The notes: generated from the sequence alone by a model not told the origin. A stretch of DNA of 64,000 nt from Lactobacillus crispatus (GCF_018987235.1 NZ_CP072197.1:1488001-1552000), one strand, 5' to 3'; counted from the stretch's first letter, positions 50,394-58,840 are shown. A program made the numbers and translations.

Positions 50394-50411
50394 GTATCGC
50401 AAAAATGATAT
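50394..50411 (+). promoter_or_regulatory. Shared operator-promoter, site C (double-HTH regulator)
   Basis: GTATC-GCAAAAAT-GATAT, the reverse complement of ATATC-ATTTTTGC-GATAC. It is followed on the plus strand by ATATTAATAAT, the same operator-to--10 arrangement as sites A and B. It lies in the divergent gap before the regulator gene, so autoregulation is likely. A half-site ATATC is also present at 50371-50375. Confidence 0.7.
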
Positions 50412-50460
50412 ATTAATAATGATTTACTACATAGAATTTAAATTTTTAAAGGGGCATATT

Positions 50461-51060
50461 ATGAAAGATAAACTTAAGCAATCCATCATCGCAATTACTA
50501 GTGCCAATCTCAAAAGAATTTTGTACAATCAAAAACTAACTCAAAGAGACTTAGCAGCACTAACAGGAATCTCGATCCCATCAATTAATCGCTATTATTT
50601 AGGAAATGGCGCCATACCACAAAATAACTTGGTAAAGATCGCTAAAGCCTTGCATGTTTCACCTAATGAACTTGATCCTTCATATCAGCCCACTAAAGAC
50701 TTTTTATCTCAACTAGCTGAAAAAACTGATGACCCAGATTTAAAATTTAGAACTGATTATCTTAAACAGTTAATTCAGACCAGCAATTTATCTGTTCAGG
50801 AAATTGCCAGTAGGCTCAATATAAAGCCTATTACAGTCTATAAGTGGCTGGCAGGGGTAAATACCCCTAGCAAGGAAAATACAGCCAAATTAGCCGATTT
50901 ATTTAGCGTCAGCGTTAATTCCTTAGCAGATGCCTCTAAAGAAATTCGATTAACTCCTCAACAGAGCAAAATATTAAACGCTCTGCCATCAGATTTAACC
51001 AATCAGCAAACAGATCTAATCATTTCTCTGATCAAATCCGTTTTAGAAAATGCTAATTAG
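50461..51060 (+). CDS. Regulator with two XRE-type HTH domains
   Basis: 199 residues. Two helix-turn-helix domains, residues about 15-65 (LTQRDLAALTGISIPSINRY) and 100-150 (LSVQEIASRLNIKPITVYKW), then a short helical tail. AAAGGGG precedes ATG 50461. It is divergent from the small-gene chain and has operator site C in its promoter. The same palindrome before ssb and the topoisomerase gene makes this protein the best candidate for their regulator; whether it activates or represses is not visible. Confidence 0.82.
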   Translation: MKDKLKQSIIAITSANLKRILYNQKLTQRDLAALTGISIPSINRYYLGNGAIPQNNLVKIAKALHVSPNELDPSYQPTKDFLSQLAEKTDDPDLKFRTDYLKQLIQTSNLSVQEIASRLNIKPITVYKWLAGVNTPSKENTAKLADLFSVSVNSLADASKEIRLTPQQSKILNALPSDLTNQQTDLIISLIKSVLENAN

Positions 51061-51452
51061 TCTTTTGGGCATTCATACATGCTTGAAATTCCACTAATTA
51101 GTGCTAGCTGGCAGTTAATTCTCCATTGCCACCAGTTAAGTATGTATTCGACTTGATCATTTGAATCTAGCATGGTTACTGAGCTAGTTGATACTTGTAA
51201 TTCCATATCTTGAATGGTTGTCTTAATCTGAATTGCAACATTATCAGATGTCGTTACAGTTTCTTGCTTAATCTTAAGTCGCTTATTACCTAACATCTCA
51301 TTTAATAATCTAGCAGAGTCGGTTAAACTCAATGGCCAGTTGATAGGCAGTGAATCATTAATGGCATAACCAAGTTCATCTACTTTAACCAAAAATTTAT
51401 CAAAATTTTCTTTTTTACCTGTTAATTTTAAATTCATTTGTTTTTTCTCCAC
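51057..51452 (-). CDS. Hypothetical protein, 131 residues
   Basis: Begins MEKKQMNLKLTGKKENFDKF. Soluble, beta-strand rich, with VTTSDNVAIQIKTTIQDMEL and a C-terminal WWQWRINCQL. It converges on the double-HTH gene with overlapping stop codons (4 bases). No recognised family. Confidence 0.6.
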   Translation of the reverse strand: MEKKQMNLKLTGKKENFDKFLVKVDELGYAINDSLPINWPLSLTDSARLLNEMLGNKRLKIKQETVTTSDNVAIQIKTTIQDMELQVSTSSVTMLDSNDQVEYILNWWQWRINCQLALISGISSMYECPKD

Positions 51453-51469
51453 TTTGCTATATTATTACG

Positions 51470-51496
51470 CTCTGCTATTCTGTAGAGCGTTTTTTG
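51470..51496 (+). terminator. Hairpin with T6 on the plus strand
   Basis: CGCTCT-(N10)-AGAGCG followed by TTTTTT. It could end transcripts leaving the double-HTH gene, or act as a leader hairpin for the 51452 gene on the other strand. Confidence 0.5.
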
Positions 51497-51544
51497 ATAC
51501 TAATTTGATAATCCGATGTCTTTAATATCTTCCACTAAATATTC

Positions 51545-51634
51545 TTAATTAAAATATTCAAACTCAATAAACATTGTTGCATTTCTGGTTCCAGAATATA
51601 ATTCCCAGAATTCATCTGAGTTTTCTTTAATCAT
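51545..51634 (-). CDS. 29-residue ORF with good ribosome site
   Basis: Begins MIKENSDEFWELYSGTRN and ends FEYFN. GGAGGG lies 7 bases before ATG 51634, and it follows the 114-residue gene by 12 bases in the same direction. Short length makes it uncertain. The rest of the 51453-51646 gap holds only the hairpin above. Confidence 0.4.
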   Translation of the reverse strand: MIKENSDEFWELYSGTRNATMFIEFEYFN

Positions 51635-51646
51635 TACTTAGCCCTC

Positions 51647-51991
51647 CTAACTAGTAATTTTGGCGTTCCAATCAATTTCATGTTGATGCTTCTGCATCCA
51701 TTCACAGGCTTCTTTAGCAAAAATAATTGTTGTTTTGCCTTCAGAAGTCTTTCTAGGATTTACTACAAAACCACCATTTTTGTAATTAACTTCTGGAAAC
51801 TCATCGAAGATAAAAGTTCTCACCCAGTTATCACCCTTACCTCGACAACAAGTCTCCCTAAATTGCTTAATATTCCAAGTTTTGCCAGTTAAATCTTTTT
51901 TATCCTCTTCGACAGCTTCTTTGACAATACTTTTTACAAAGTTTGTAAGACTTGGAATGTTGATTAAAGCTTTAGTCATGTCTTCTTGCAT
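51647..51991 (-). CDS. DUF771-like phage/ICE protein, 114 residues
   Basis: The central block KTWNIKQFRETCCRGKGDNW and the C-terminal FAKEACEWMQKHQHEIDW resemble DUF771, a family found beside early genes of phages and ICEs of lactic acid bacteria, with an excisionase-like helical layout. It starts 2 bases from the HTH gene upstream. It may be a DNA-binding accessory, possibly for excision. Confidence 0.6.
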   Translation of the reverse strand: MQEDMTKALINIPSLTNFVKSIVKEAVEEDKKDLTGKTWNIKQFRETCCRGKGDNWVRTFIFDEFPEVNYKNGGFVVNPRKTSEGKTTIIFAKEACEWMQKHQHEIDWNAKITS

Positions 51992-51993
51992 CT

Positions 51994-52725
51994 TTATCCC
52001 CAGCTTTCATAATTTTGGTCATTTGCCAATCCATCTCTTAATAGCTTTAACAAATATGCAAATGGCTTGCCGACCATATCCCACTCCATTCGCTCTTTGA
52101 ATTTATCTTTTGTAACTTGCAAAGTACTAACATCACATTCATATAGCAACTTTCTCATTTGCTTAATTTCATCAAGAGATGGTCTAGTTGTTTGATTTTT
52201 ACGGTTATCGTTCATTCTTGCAATAAAGAAAAAATCTTTGTAGATTTTTTCTCTTTCTGGATCTTCTTCTTTCTTCGCAGAAGAAGATTTATTAACTGTT
52301 CTATTAGATGATCTATTAATACTGCTATATTTATGTGACGCTGGTGACACTAGGGGCATGTCATCAATGTCATTACCCTCATGACACTCAGTTCCCCACC
52401 CTAGTGACATATGTGTCATGAGGGCTGATCCAGCATGAATTTTTCTTCCTAAGACTGCACCATTTTTATCACTAACAACTTTTTCACGCTCAATTAATTT
52501 TTTCTTTTCAAGCAAGTCTAAATATCTATTCACTTGGCGAATAGATACTCTTAAATGCTCTGCTATTTTTCTGTTACTCATGAAAAACTCTCCAGTAACA
52601 TTAAGCATTGAGATAATCTCACCCATTAAAAGTATTGATTTAGGGTTTTTTAGTAAATCCTCATCTCGTGAAATTGATGGTGGAATCATTAAAAAAGCTC
52701 TAACACCTTTAAATTCATTTTCCAT
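51994..52725 (-). CDS. Replication-initiator-like HTH protein, 243 residues
   Basis: An N-terminal winged-helix domain (RKIAEHLRVSIRQVNRYLDLL; EKKKLIEREKVVSDKNG), a Ser/Arg linker and a C-terminal helical domain (DEIKQMRKLLYECDVSTL, MVGKPFAYLLKLL). The plan is that of Rep/DnaD-type proteins in ICEs and phages. It may start autonomous replication of the excised element; a purely regulatory role is possible. Confidence 0.6.
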   Translation of the reverse strand: MENEFKGVRAFLMIPPSISRDEDLLKNPKSILLMGEIISMLNVTGEFFMSNRKIAEHLRVSIRQVNRYLDLLEKKKLIEREKVVSDKNGAVLGRKIHAGSALMTHMSLGWGTECHEGNDIDDMPLVSPASHKYSSINRSSNRTVNKSSSAKKEEDPEREKIYKDFFFIARMNDNRKNQTTRPSLDEIKQMRKLLYECDVSTLQVTKDKFKERMEWDMVGKPFAYLLKLLRDGLANDQNYESWG

Positions 52726-52782
52726 TCAGTTTCCTCTTAACCATTTTAATTAGTTATATGATTCAATTCATTTAGTATTTTA

Positions 52783-52989
52783 CTATTTTAAATAGTTAAA
52801 AGCGCTAAAAAAAATATCGTCTTTGCTAACTCCAAAATAATCAGCAATTTTCTGCATCATAGGCGGTCTTGGAGTAGATCTGCCTGTTTCCCATGCTGAT
52901 ACTGTCACTTGTGTTGTACCTAAAGCTTGTGCAAGATCCGATTGACTCATACCTTTTTTTACTCTTAAAATTTTTAGTTTAGTTAACAT
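52783..52989 (-). CDS. XRE-family HTH regulator (Cro/Xre-like), 68 residues
   Basis: A single HTH_3 domain (KKGMSQSDLAQALGTTQVTV, then TGRSTPRPPMMQKIADYFGV). It is divergent from the larger XRE protein at 53145. This Cro/CI-like arrangement controls the leftward early genes. CTCC/GGAGG-like ribosome site precedes it. Confidence 0.8.
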   Translation of the reverse strand: MLTKLKILRVKKGMSQSDLAQALGTTQVTVSAWETGRSTPRPPMMQKIADYFGVSKDDIFFSAFNYLK

Positions 52990-53023
52990 TTGCTACCTCC
53001 CTTTAACTACATTTATATATTAT

Positions 53024-53129
53024 ACTAATCTAATTAGTAAATCAAGGCAATAGCCAAATTATGACTATTTTTATTAGTATTTAACTAATTTTATTAGTAT
53101 TAGTAGTAATATAAATATAAATTATTAGT
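53024..53129. promoter_or_regulatory. Divergent switch region with ATTAGT repeats
   Basis: The gap between the two XRE genes carries ACTAAT-CTA-ATTAGT (53024-53038), ATTAGT-ATTTA-ACTAAT (53073-53089), tandem ATTAGTATTAGT (53093-53104) and another ATTAGT (53124-53129). These seven half-sites are probable operators for the ImmR-like and Cro-like proteins. Confidence 0.65.
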
Positions 53130-53144
53130 TAAGGAGTCTAGGAA

Positions 53145-53492
53145 ATGAAAGATTATGATAGAGCAATATTAGCAAATAACATCAAAACACTCAGAAAACA
53201 AAAAAATTTAAATCAAGCAGAATTAGGTAAAATTTTACATGTTTCTCAACAAACCATTGGGTCTTGGGAAACAGGTAGAGCAATTCCTGGATCTGATACA
53301 CTAAACATATTAGCTGACTACTTTCAAGTAAGCACTGATGAATTACTCGGAAGAAAAACATCTGATTCTGTAAATGACTCGGACTTAAGCAAAATGATTG
53401 AAAATGCTAGATTCTTTGATGGTAAACCTATTGATGATCATGATAAAGACCTAGTTCGAGGCATCTTAAAAAGAATTTATAATGAGAAATAG
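53145..53492 (+). CDS. ImmR-like XRE repressor
   Basis: 115 residues: an N-terminal HTH_3 domain (KNLNQAELGKILHVSQQTIG then WETGRAIPGSDTLNILADYF) and a short C-terminal extension. It is followed at once by an ImmA-type peptidase gene. In ICEBs1 and related elements this pair keeps the element silent until the peptidase cleaves the repressor after DNA damage. AAGGAG precedes the start. Confidence 0.82.
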   Translation: MKDYDRAILANNIKTLRKQKNLNQAELGKILHVSQQTIGSWETGRAIPGSDTLNILADYFQVSTDELLGRKTSDSVNDSDLSKMIENARFFDGKPIDDHDKDLVRGILKRIYNEK

Positions 53493-53507
53493 AAAAAGGT
53501 GTGCATT

Positions 53508-53912
53508 ATGGACACTGAACTAAAAAAATTGCTCAAAGAATCAAACATAAGATTGGAGTTTGCTCCCTTACATTGCCCAGGACTACTTGTACATGGAAAA
53601 AACAGCAAGCCTGACGTAATGATAATTAATTCAAGCTATGATGATGAACAAGCTAAAAATGTAATCTTGCATGAACTAGGACATATGATATATGACAAAG
53701 ATGTTCAAGGAGATTACCAAACTAATGATTGTGCTCATACTTACAGTGAACATGGAGCAAATTCTTTTTTAATACGTGAGAGAGTCAAACAATATATTGC
53801 CTTAGGCAATGATCTTCAAACTACTAACTGGTTAGACTTTGCTAAAAGCATCGGCACACAAGACTACTTTCAAGTGCAAGAAGAACTAAATAAATATAAA
53901 TTTGAAGAGTGA
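53508..53912 (+). CDS. ImmA/IrrE-family metallopeptidase
   Basis: 134 residues with the zinc motif HELGH (VILHELGHMIYDKD, about residue 65) and a conserved helical surround. It lies 15 bases after the XRE repressor gene. It probably cleaves that repressor to induce excision and transfer. ATG 53508 is chosen because AAAGGTG precedes it; a start 9 bases earlier is less likely. Confidence 0.85.
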   Translation: MDTELKKLLKESNIRLEFAPLHCPGLLVHGKNSKPDVMIINSSYDDEQAKNVILHELGHMIYDKDVQGDYQTNDCAHTYSEHGANSFLIRERVKQYIALGNDLQTTNWLDFAKSIGTQDYFQVQEELNKYKFEE

Positions 53913-53946
53913 ACATATGCTTATAACAATTTCAAATTATTTAAAA

Positions 53947-53976
53947 CACCCACCTACTCAAACAAGTAGGTGGGTG
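53947..53976. terminator. Strong hairpin between immA-like and integrase genes
   Basis: CACCCACCTACT-CAAAC-AAGTAGGTGGGTG (12-bp GC-rich stem). A T-run follows only on the minus strand, so it could stop antisense transcripts; it may also insulate the integrase promoter. Direct repeats ATATAAGTAA lie beyond it (53994-54003 and 54025-54034), possible integrase or Xis sites. Confidence 0.5.
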
Positions 53977-54059
53977 AATTCATATTAAAGCACATATAAG
54001 TAATTTATACGTAACACTTAAATAATATATAAGTAACGTAAGTGTATGAGGTAATGAAT

Positions 54060-55172
54060 ATGGCACATTTTGAAAAAAGAGGTACTAAGTGGCGCGCACA
54101 AGTATCTTGGTATAACCCTCAAGGTAAACGTCAATTTAAAACTAAACAAGGCTTTTTAACTAAATCAGCAGCTAGAAAATGGGCTAATGAAATGGAAGTT
54201 GCAAAAGACGATAATCAAATATCTAATCAAGACCCTATTTTTGCTGAGTATTTTAAAGACTGGTACGAAACCTATAAAATTCCAGGTAAATCAAATAATA
54301 CTCAAAATAGATATAAGCACATTTATGTACTACTACAACAGAATTTTGGTAAAACCAGAATTTCAAAAATCACTCGACGTTCTTACCAGAATTTTATGAA
54401 TTCGTATGGAAAAAAGCATGTTAAAGATACAGTCTATAAGACTAATGGAACAATACGGACTTGTGTAAAAGACGCAATGAGTGAAGGATTAGTTAAAATT
54501 AATTTTACTGAGCGAATAAATCTTACATGGAATGAAGAACGTTCAAGAAAGATTGAATATTTAAGCTTTAAAGAAGTCCAAAAACTTAAAAAATCACTTT
54601 TGAAAGATATTACTCCCTCCTACATAAGCCGCTACATGTTACTAACAATAATTTATACAGGAATGCGTCCAGGTGAAATTATGGTGCTAACATGGCATGA
54701 CATTGACTTTAAGAATCACACTATTAATATCTCTAAATCGTGGGACTATGATAATAATAAAATAATCAACTATGATTCTGATGAAATAAATAAAGAAACT
54801 AAAAATAGGTCATCTACTAGGATCATCAAGGTAGACCAAAATTTATTGAATATTTTAGATCAACTAAAGGTTAATCATCATGAACGACTATTCATTGGAA
54901 AGGATGGAACTATACCTTCATCAAATGCCGTAAACAAAGTTCTTAGAAAACAACTGGTAAAAAATAAGATTAAAAAAGATGGTTTTCATTTTCACAGTTT
55001 AAGACATACTCATGTAGCAATGTTACTATTTAAGGGAGTTGACTTATATTCAATAAGTAAACGACTAGGTCACTCAAATATGAGTATTACAGCTAACACC
55101 TACGCTTACATGCTAGACGAATTAAAACAACAATCTGATCAACAAATAGTAAATATTTTAGATCAAATTTAA
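54060..55172 (+). CDS. int: Tyrosine-type integrase of the ICE
   Basis: 370 residues. N-terminal AP2-like domain (MAHFEKRGTKWRAQVSW), core-binding domain, catalytic domain with Arg in GMRPGE (about 202), HSLRHTH (about 312), GHS and Tyr in NTYAYM (about 347). It integrates the element into the 3' end of ssrA, which begins 74 bp downstream. ATG 54060 has GAGGT upstream; a start at 54042 is possible. Two ATACCTTTG repeats just after the stop may be arm sites. Confidence 0.93.
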   Translation: MAHFEKRGTKWRAQVSWYNPQGKRQFKTKQGFLTKSAARKWANEMEVAKDDNQISNQDPIFAEYFKDWYETYKIPGKSNNTQNRYKHIYVLLQQNFGKTRISKITRRSYQNFMNSYGKKHVKDTVYKTNGTIRTCVKDAMSEGLVKINFTERINLTWNEERSRKIEYLSFKEVQKLKKSLLKDITPSYISRYMLLTIIYTGMRPGEIMVLTWHDIDFKNHTINISKSWDYDNNKIINYDSDEINKETKNRSSTRIIKVDQNLLNILDQLKVNHHERLFIGKDGTIPSSNAVNKVLRKQLVKNKIKKDGFHFHSLRHTHVAMLLFKGVDLYSISKRLGHSNMSITANTYAYMLDELKQQSDQQIVNILDQI

Positions 55173-55206
55173 TTAAATAGATACCTTTGGGATACCTTTG
55201 CAAAAC

Positions 55207-55240
55207 AAAAACCGCTCTAGAATAGCATCTAGAACGGTTT
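55207..55240 (-). terminator. ssrA terminator on the ICE side
   Basis: ACCGTTCTAGA-TGCTAT-TCTAGAGCGGT then T5 on the minus strand, starting 5 bases after the tmRNA 3' end. As integration is at the 3' end of ssrA, this terminator is supplied by the element. Confidence 0.8.
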
Positions 55241-55245
55241 ATCTA

Positions 55246-55611
55246 TGGAGATGAGGGGAATTGAACCCCTGTCCAAACGCATCTCGTCACTGACCTCTAC
55301 GATCATAGTTATATTACTTGAACTTCACTAGCTCAAAACGCCATATAACAGGGCTAGGATGGGCTAGCTAACCTGTTAAGACTCTTTTTAACTATTCAGG
55401 TGAGGTAGTTAAACGTAACTCGCTAAAGTTGATACTCGGTGTCAGCCACGAGTAAACCGACAAGGAGCAACACATGCGCTTAAATTAAGCAGCTAATGCG
55501 TAAGAATTTTTGTTATTTGCAGTTATATTTAACTGTAACGTTTTTACGTAGTCGTAACCTACGAACCGCAGTCAATGCGGGTCTACGCCTGTCGAATCCC
55601 AAAACATCCCC
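55246..55611 (-). other. ssrA: Transfer-messenger RNA (ssrA) and attachment site
   Basis: 366 nt on the minus strand: 5' GGGGATGTTTTGGGATTCGA, an internal ORF GCAAATAACAAAAATTCT... encoding the tag ANNKNSYALAA, and a 3' end with T-arm GGACAGGGGTTCAATTCCCC and encoded CCA (55246-55248). It rescues stalled ribosomes by trans-translation. The ICE integrase gene abuts its 3' end, so the last bases of the gene are the likely attachment core. Confidence 0.95.
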
Positions 55612-55664
55612 TTGAGATACTTATTCATTATAGCATAGACACACATTACATGCGATAAAAATGC

Positions 55665-56849
55665 TTAATCAATATTAGTCAAACGTACCACATCACGTTC
55701 AATCATCAATTCTTCATTAGTTGGGATAACCATTCCTGCAACTTTGGAATCTGTTTTTGTGATTAGTCCTTCACTAACACTTTCATTAGCTTCATTATCT
55801 ACAACAACACCCATATATGCGAAAGCGTCAAGAACCGCTTTTCTCACACCAGTATCATGTTCACCAATACCAGCAGTAAAGATAATTGCATCAACGCCGC
55901 CCATTTCGGCAATATAAGCACCAACGTAGCGAATAATACGATTAATGAAAATTTTTCTTGCTAACTTAGCCCGTTCGCTATCACTTTCACGCACATCGCG
56001 CATATCTGGTGAAATTCCTGACAAGCCCAACAAACCAGACTTATTATTCATGATATAAATCATTTCATCCATCGACTTATGCTCTACCTTCATTAGATGT
56101 TGCACGAGTGAAGGATCGATATCACCGGTTCTAGTAGCCATTGTAATTCCGGCAATTGGACTAAAGCCCATTGAGGTATCGTAAGACTTGCCATCCTTAA
56201 CTGCAGTAATTGATGCGCCTGATCCCAAGTGACAGATGACTAACTTTAAGTCTTTTAAATCTTTACCTAGTAATTTAGCAGCACGCGGTGCTGTATAGCG
56301 AATTGAAGTACCATGAGCACCATATTTACGTACACCATATTTTTCATAATATTCATAAGGAAGTGAATACAAATAATGTACTGGATCAAGATTACGGTGA
56401 TAAGTAGTATCATAAACCGCAACTTCTGGCACATTTGGTAAAACATTCATAAAAGCTTCAATTCCGCGAGCCTCAGCAGGATTGTGAAGCGGAGCATAAT
56501 CTGACAATTCGTAGATCTTAGGCAGATTTTCCTTAGTAATAATAGTAGAATCCTTAAAGTACTCTCCACCATTAACAACACGATGTCCTACACCGACAAT
56601 TTCAGTTAGTTCTTCAACAACATGGTATCCTTTTAAAAACTTGATCAATAAGCTAACTGCAGCTTCTTGATCTGGGATTTCAGTTTTTTCAACGTGCTTA
56701 GTACCATCAGCTAACTTAATCTCAAATGATGAATTTTCAAGACCTACACGATCAGCCATTCCTTTGGCAAGAACCTTTTCATCTGGTAATGAGAATAATT
56801 TGTACTTAAAAGATGAACTACCAGAGTTAATTGCCAAAACTTTTTTCAT
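55665..56849 (-). CDS. ackA: Acetate kinase
   Basis: 394 residues, normal for AckA. It begins KKVLAINSGSSSFKYKLF (adenosine/phosphate-binding loop) and carries HRVVNGGEYF, DTTYHR, CHLGSGASITAV and FTAGIGEHD. It makes ATP and acetate from acetyl phosphate. ATG 56849 is preceded by AGAGGA; a longer frame to 56873 is not likely. It follows a methyltransferase gene by 44 bases and precedes ssrA. Confidence 0.96.
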   Translation of the reverse strand: MKKVLAINSGSSSFKYKLFSLPDEKVLAKGMADRVGLENSSFEIKLADGTKHVEKTEIPDQEAAVSLLIKFLKGYHVVEELTEIVGVGHRVVNGGEYFKDSTIITKENLPKIYELSDYAPLHNPAEARGIEAFMNVLPNVPEVAVYDTTYHRNLDPVHYLYSLPYEYYEKYGVRKYGAHGTSIRYTAPRAAKLLGKDLKDLKLVICHLGSGASITAVKDGKSYDTSMGFSPIAGITMATRTGDIDPSLVQHLMKVEHKSMDEMIYIMNNKSGLLGLSGISPDMRDVRESDSERAKLARKIFINRIIRYVGAYIAEMGGVDAIIFTAGIGEHDTGVRKAVLDAFAYMGVVVDNEANESVSEGLITKTDSKVAGMVIPTNEELMIERDVVRLTNID

Positions 56850-56893
56850 AAAAATTAATTCCTCTTCTTTCAAAAAAATAAGTGCTTTATCAA

Positions 56894-57895
56894 TTAATGG
56901 TTAATCTTTGCATACCACTCGTTAAGTTTAACATTAAATTGAATTAAAGCCTCTTCTTTTTTCAAGGAACCGAGTTTGGTAAGTAAAACTTCGCTTGCTT
57001 TAGCCTCATCACCGTGATTTTGGAAAACTAAAACCGATTTTTGATTAAACTTGTTCTTAAACATATCATCTGGCAATTCTACAATTGCCTTCAAGTAAAT
57101 TTTCTTAGTTAACCATGGCATAAAATCAGCGCCAATCTTGCCTGACAAAATAGACTTAGGAACTACCAAAAAGGCATAGCCATTAGGCTTTAAATTATTA
57201 ATAATTTGTTCGATTAACAACAAATGAGCAAAAGAATGACCTTTCTTAGCCTGATTTTCAAAATTCTTGGCATTCTCATCAACTGGATAATAGCCTACAG
57301 GTAAATCACTTACAATTGCATCAGCGTTAGGACACATCCAAGGCATTAAAGCGTCTTGATGATATAACTCAATGTCAATATTATTCAGATGCGCAGCCAC
57401 ATCTGTCAAACTTAACATATCTTCATCGTTATCAATCCCTACCAATTGATAATTATCCTTAGAATGATTGAGTGCCTTAAGTTGAGAAATAATTGAAAAC
57501 AACAAATTCCCTGTACCCACAGCAGGATCAACGATTTCCATCTTTTGATCTTTTAATAATTTATGCATCAACATTGCTACTACTGTAGCAATTGCAGGTG
57601 GAGTAGGCATTTGGTTAACATCAAAGCCATCATCATTAACTGCCTTTAAAGTTAGAAAAGTAAAGACTTGAGCCTTTTCTTTTTGGCTAATTTCGTCATA
57701 ATCTATTGCTTGATACTTTTGACTTAATTCAGCCACTGTTTTTTCATCCGGTGCACCATTTTCAACCTTAATCTTGCCACTTTCTAAGTTATCAAAAGTC
57801 TCTACTAAGGCTTCTGTAAATGAAACATTTAATGCCGTTTGCAAAGTTTGCACACAGTCTAAAAACTGATTAAAAAGTTTTTCAAAATTTTCCAT
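56894..57895 (-). CDS. YtxK-type class I methyltransferase downstream of comG
   Basis: 333 residues. N-terminal helical part, then a SAM-binding motif DPAVGTGNLL (about 125) and DLPVGYYP (about 195), an NPPY-like motif IV. Related proteins lie at the end of the comG operon in lactobacilli and before ackA; the substrate is not known, and it resembles N6-adenine methylases without a recognition domain. Confidence 0.82.
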   Translation of the reverse strand: MENFEKLFNQFLDCVQTLQTALNVSFTEALVETFDNLESGKIKVENGAPDEKTVAELSQKYQAIDYDEISQKEKAQVFTFLTLKAVNDDGFDVNQMPTPPAIATVVAMLMHKLLKDQKMEIVDPAVGTGNLLFSIISQLKALNHSKDNYQLVGIDNDEDMLSLTDVAAHLNNIDIELYHQDALMPWMCPNADAIVSDLPVGYYPVDENAKNFENQAKKGHSFAHLLLIEQIINNLKPNGYAFLVVPKSILSGKIGADFMPWLTKKIYLKAIVELPDDMFKNKFNQKSVLVFQNHGDEAKASEVLLTKLGSLKKEEALIQFNVKLNEWYAKINH

Positions 57896-57953
57896 AGCGG
57901 TCCCTCCATACCTTAATTATTTTATAGAAAGGGATAAAGAGGTGCAAGGAAAG

Positions 57954-58118
57954 TCAATCATCCGTTAAGCATTCGATAATTAGGCGATTGTTCTCCATGC
58001 TAGCATGATAAATATCTTGATACATTTTGATAAACAAAAGCGTGGTCATTAAAACTAATACACTACTTAGTAAGGCACTGCCTTTTACGTTATGCGTCTT
58101 TTTCTTTGGTTTTAGCAT
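57954..58118 (-). CDS. ComGG-like minor pseudopilin, short
   Basis: 54 residues (or 62 from 58142). A basic N-terminus then one hydrophobic segment (GSALLSSVLVLMTTLLFIKMY), which fits a pseudopilin N-terminal helix. It overlaps comGF by 29 bases. It is at the place of comGG in the operon and is shorter than ComGG elsewhere. Identity inferred from position. Confidence 0.6.
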   Translation of the reverse strand: MLKPKKKTHNVKGSALLSSVLVLMTTLLFIKMYQDIYHASMENNRLIIECLTDD

Positions 58119-58617
58119 TTTTCTTTTCCTGTTCCTCATCAAGCTGAAAAACTAAATCTGATGCACCCTTATTTTTCTCTGTTACCCTAATAATGATGCT
58201 ATCTTTAGTGGTTTTAAAAGCAGCCTTTTCAACGTTAAATAATAACGGCATATAGCCTTTCCCTGCACCAGATACTTTAAGTACGTTCTTTTTATAGTAT
58301 TCAATTCGGTAAGTAGTTGCATCGCCTTTTTGATCGATGCACTTAAAGGAAGCACTATTACTTATAGCTAATTTAGTTACTGGATACACTGCCTTAATTT
58401 TGTCAGCCCGCATAAAATTTTCTAGCTGTACATAAGCATAGGCTACTTCATTGACATGCTGATTTTGATTCAAGTTTGCTTTTTTAACACTCAACAATAA
58501 ATTTTGTAAAATTAGCAGCACCATCATAGTAATAAAAAGCGAAAACATTGCTTCAGCTAACATAAAACCTTTACTCTTTGACCGCAAAAGTTTGTTTAGT
58601 CGTTGCATCCCAAACAT
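58090..58617 (-). CDS. comGF: ComGF-like competence pseudopilin
   Basis: 175 residues. The segment GFMLAEAMFSLFITMMVLLILQNLLL (prepilin-type hydrophobic helix after a basic N-terminus) is followed by an extracytoplasmic domain with conserved ComGF-like strands. It belongs to the DNA-uptake pseudopilus. The start could be the ATG at 58608. It overlaps comGE by 47 bases. Confidence 0.75.
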   Translation of the reverse strand: MFGMQRLNKLLRSKSKGFMLAEAMFSLFITMMVLLILQNLLLSVKKANLNQNQHVNEVAYAYVQLENFMRADKIKAVYPVTKLAISNSASFKCIDQKGDATTYRIEYYKKNVLKVSGAGKGYMPLLFNVEKAAFKTTKDSIIIRVTEKNKGASDLVFQLDEEQEKKNAKTKEKDA

Positions 58618-58840
58618 GATTACGTCCTGCCTTTTGATAAATTCGATCGTGAACTGTTACTTGCTCCAGGTCAGTTTTAGTCAGTATATGGTAAGCATAA
58701 GCACGATCTGTTTTTAATTCCATCTCACGACCATTTTTCTGATTTTCAGCTACAGTTATATAAAAGCAACTAACAGCAATCACAGCAATTATAATTGCTA
58801 TAAAGCTCTCAATTACTAGAAATCCTTTAACTTTTATCAT
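58571..58840 (-). CDS. ComGE-like competence pseudopilin
   Basis: 89 residues. Begins MIKVKGFLVIESFIAII, a type IV prepilin N-terminus, with a short soluble part. ATG 58840 overlaps the comGD stop (ATGA). It is the usual fifth gene of comG operons. Confidence 0.7.
   Translation of the reverse strand: MIKVKGFLVIESFIAIIIAVIAVSCFYITVAENQKNGREMELKTDRAYAYHILTKTDLEQVTVHDRIYQKAGRNHVWDATTKQTFAVKE

Larger units (their letters stand above)
7285..55246. mobile_element. Integrative and conjugative element in ssrA (left end unresolved)
   Basis: Integrase next to ssrA, ImmR/ImmA-like switch, replication-type HTH protein, SSB, topoisomerase, full Gram-positive T4SS with coupling protein and relaxase, and surface adhesins form a complete conjugative set. 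I scanned for a second copy of the ssrA 3' end to the left by eye and did not find one. The restriction and toxin-antitoxin genes at 1-7,285 may be part of the same element. Confidence 0.85.
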
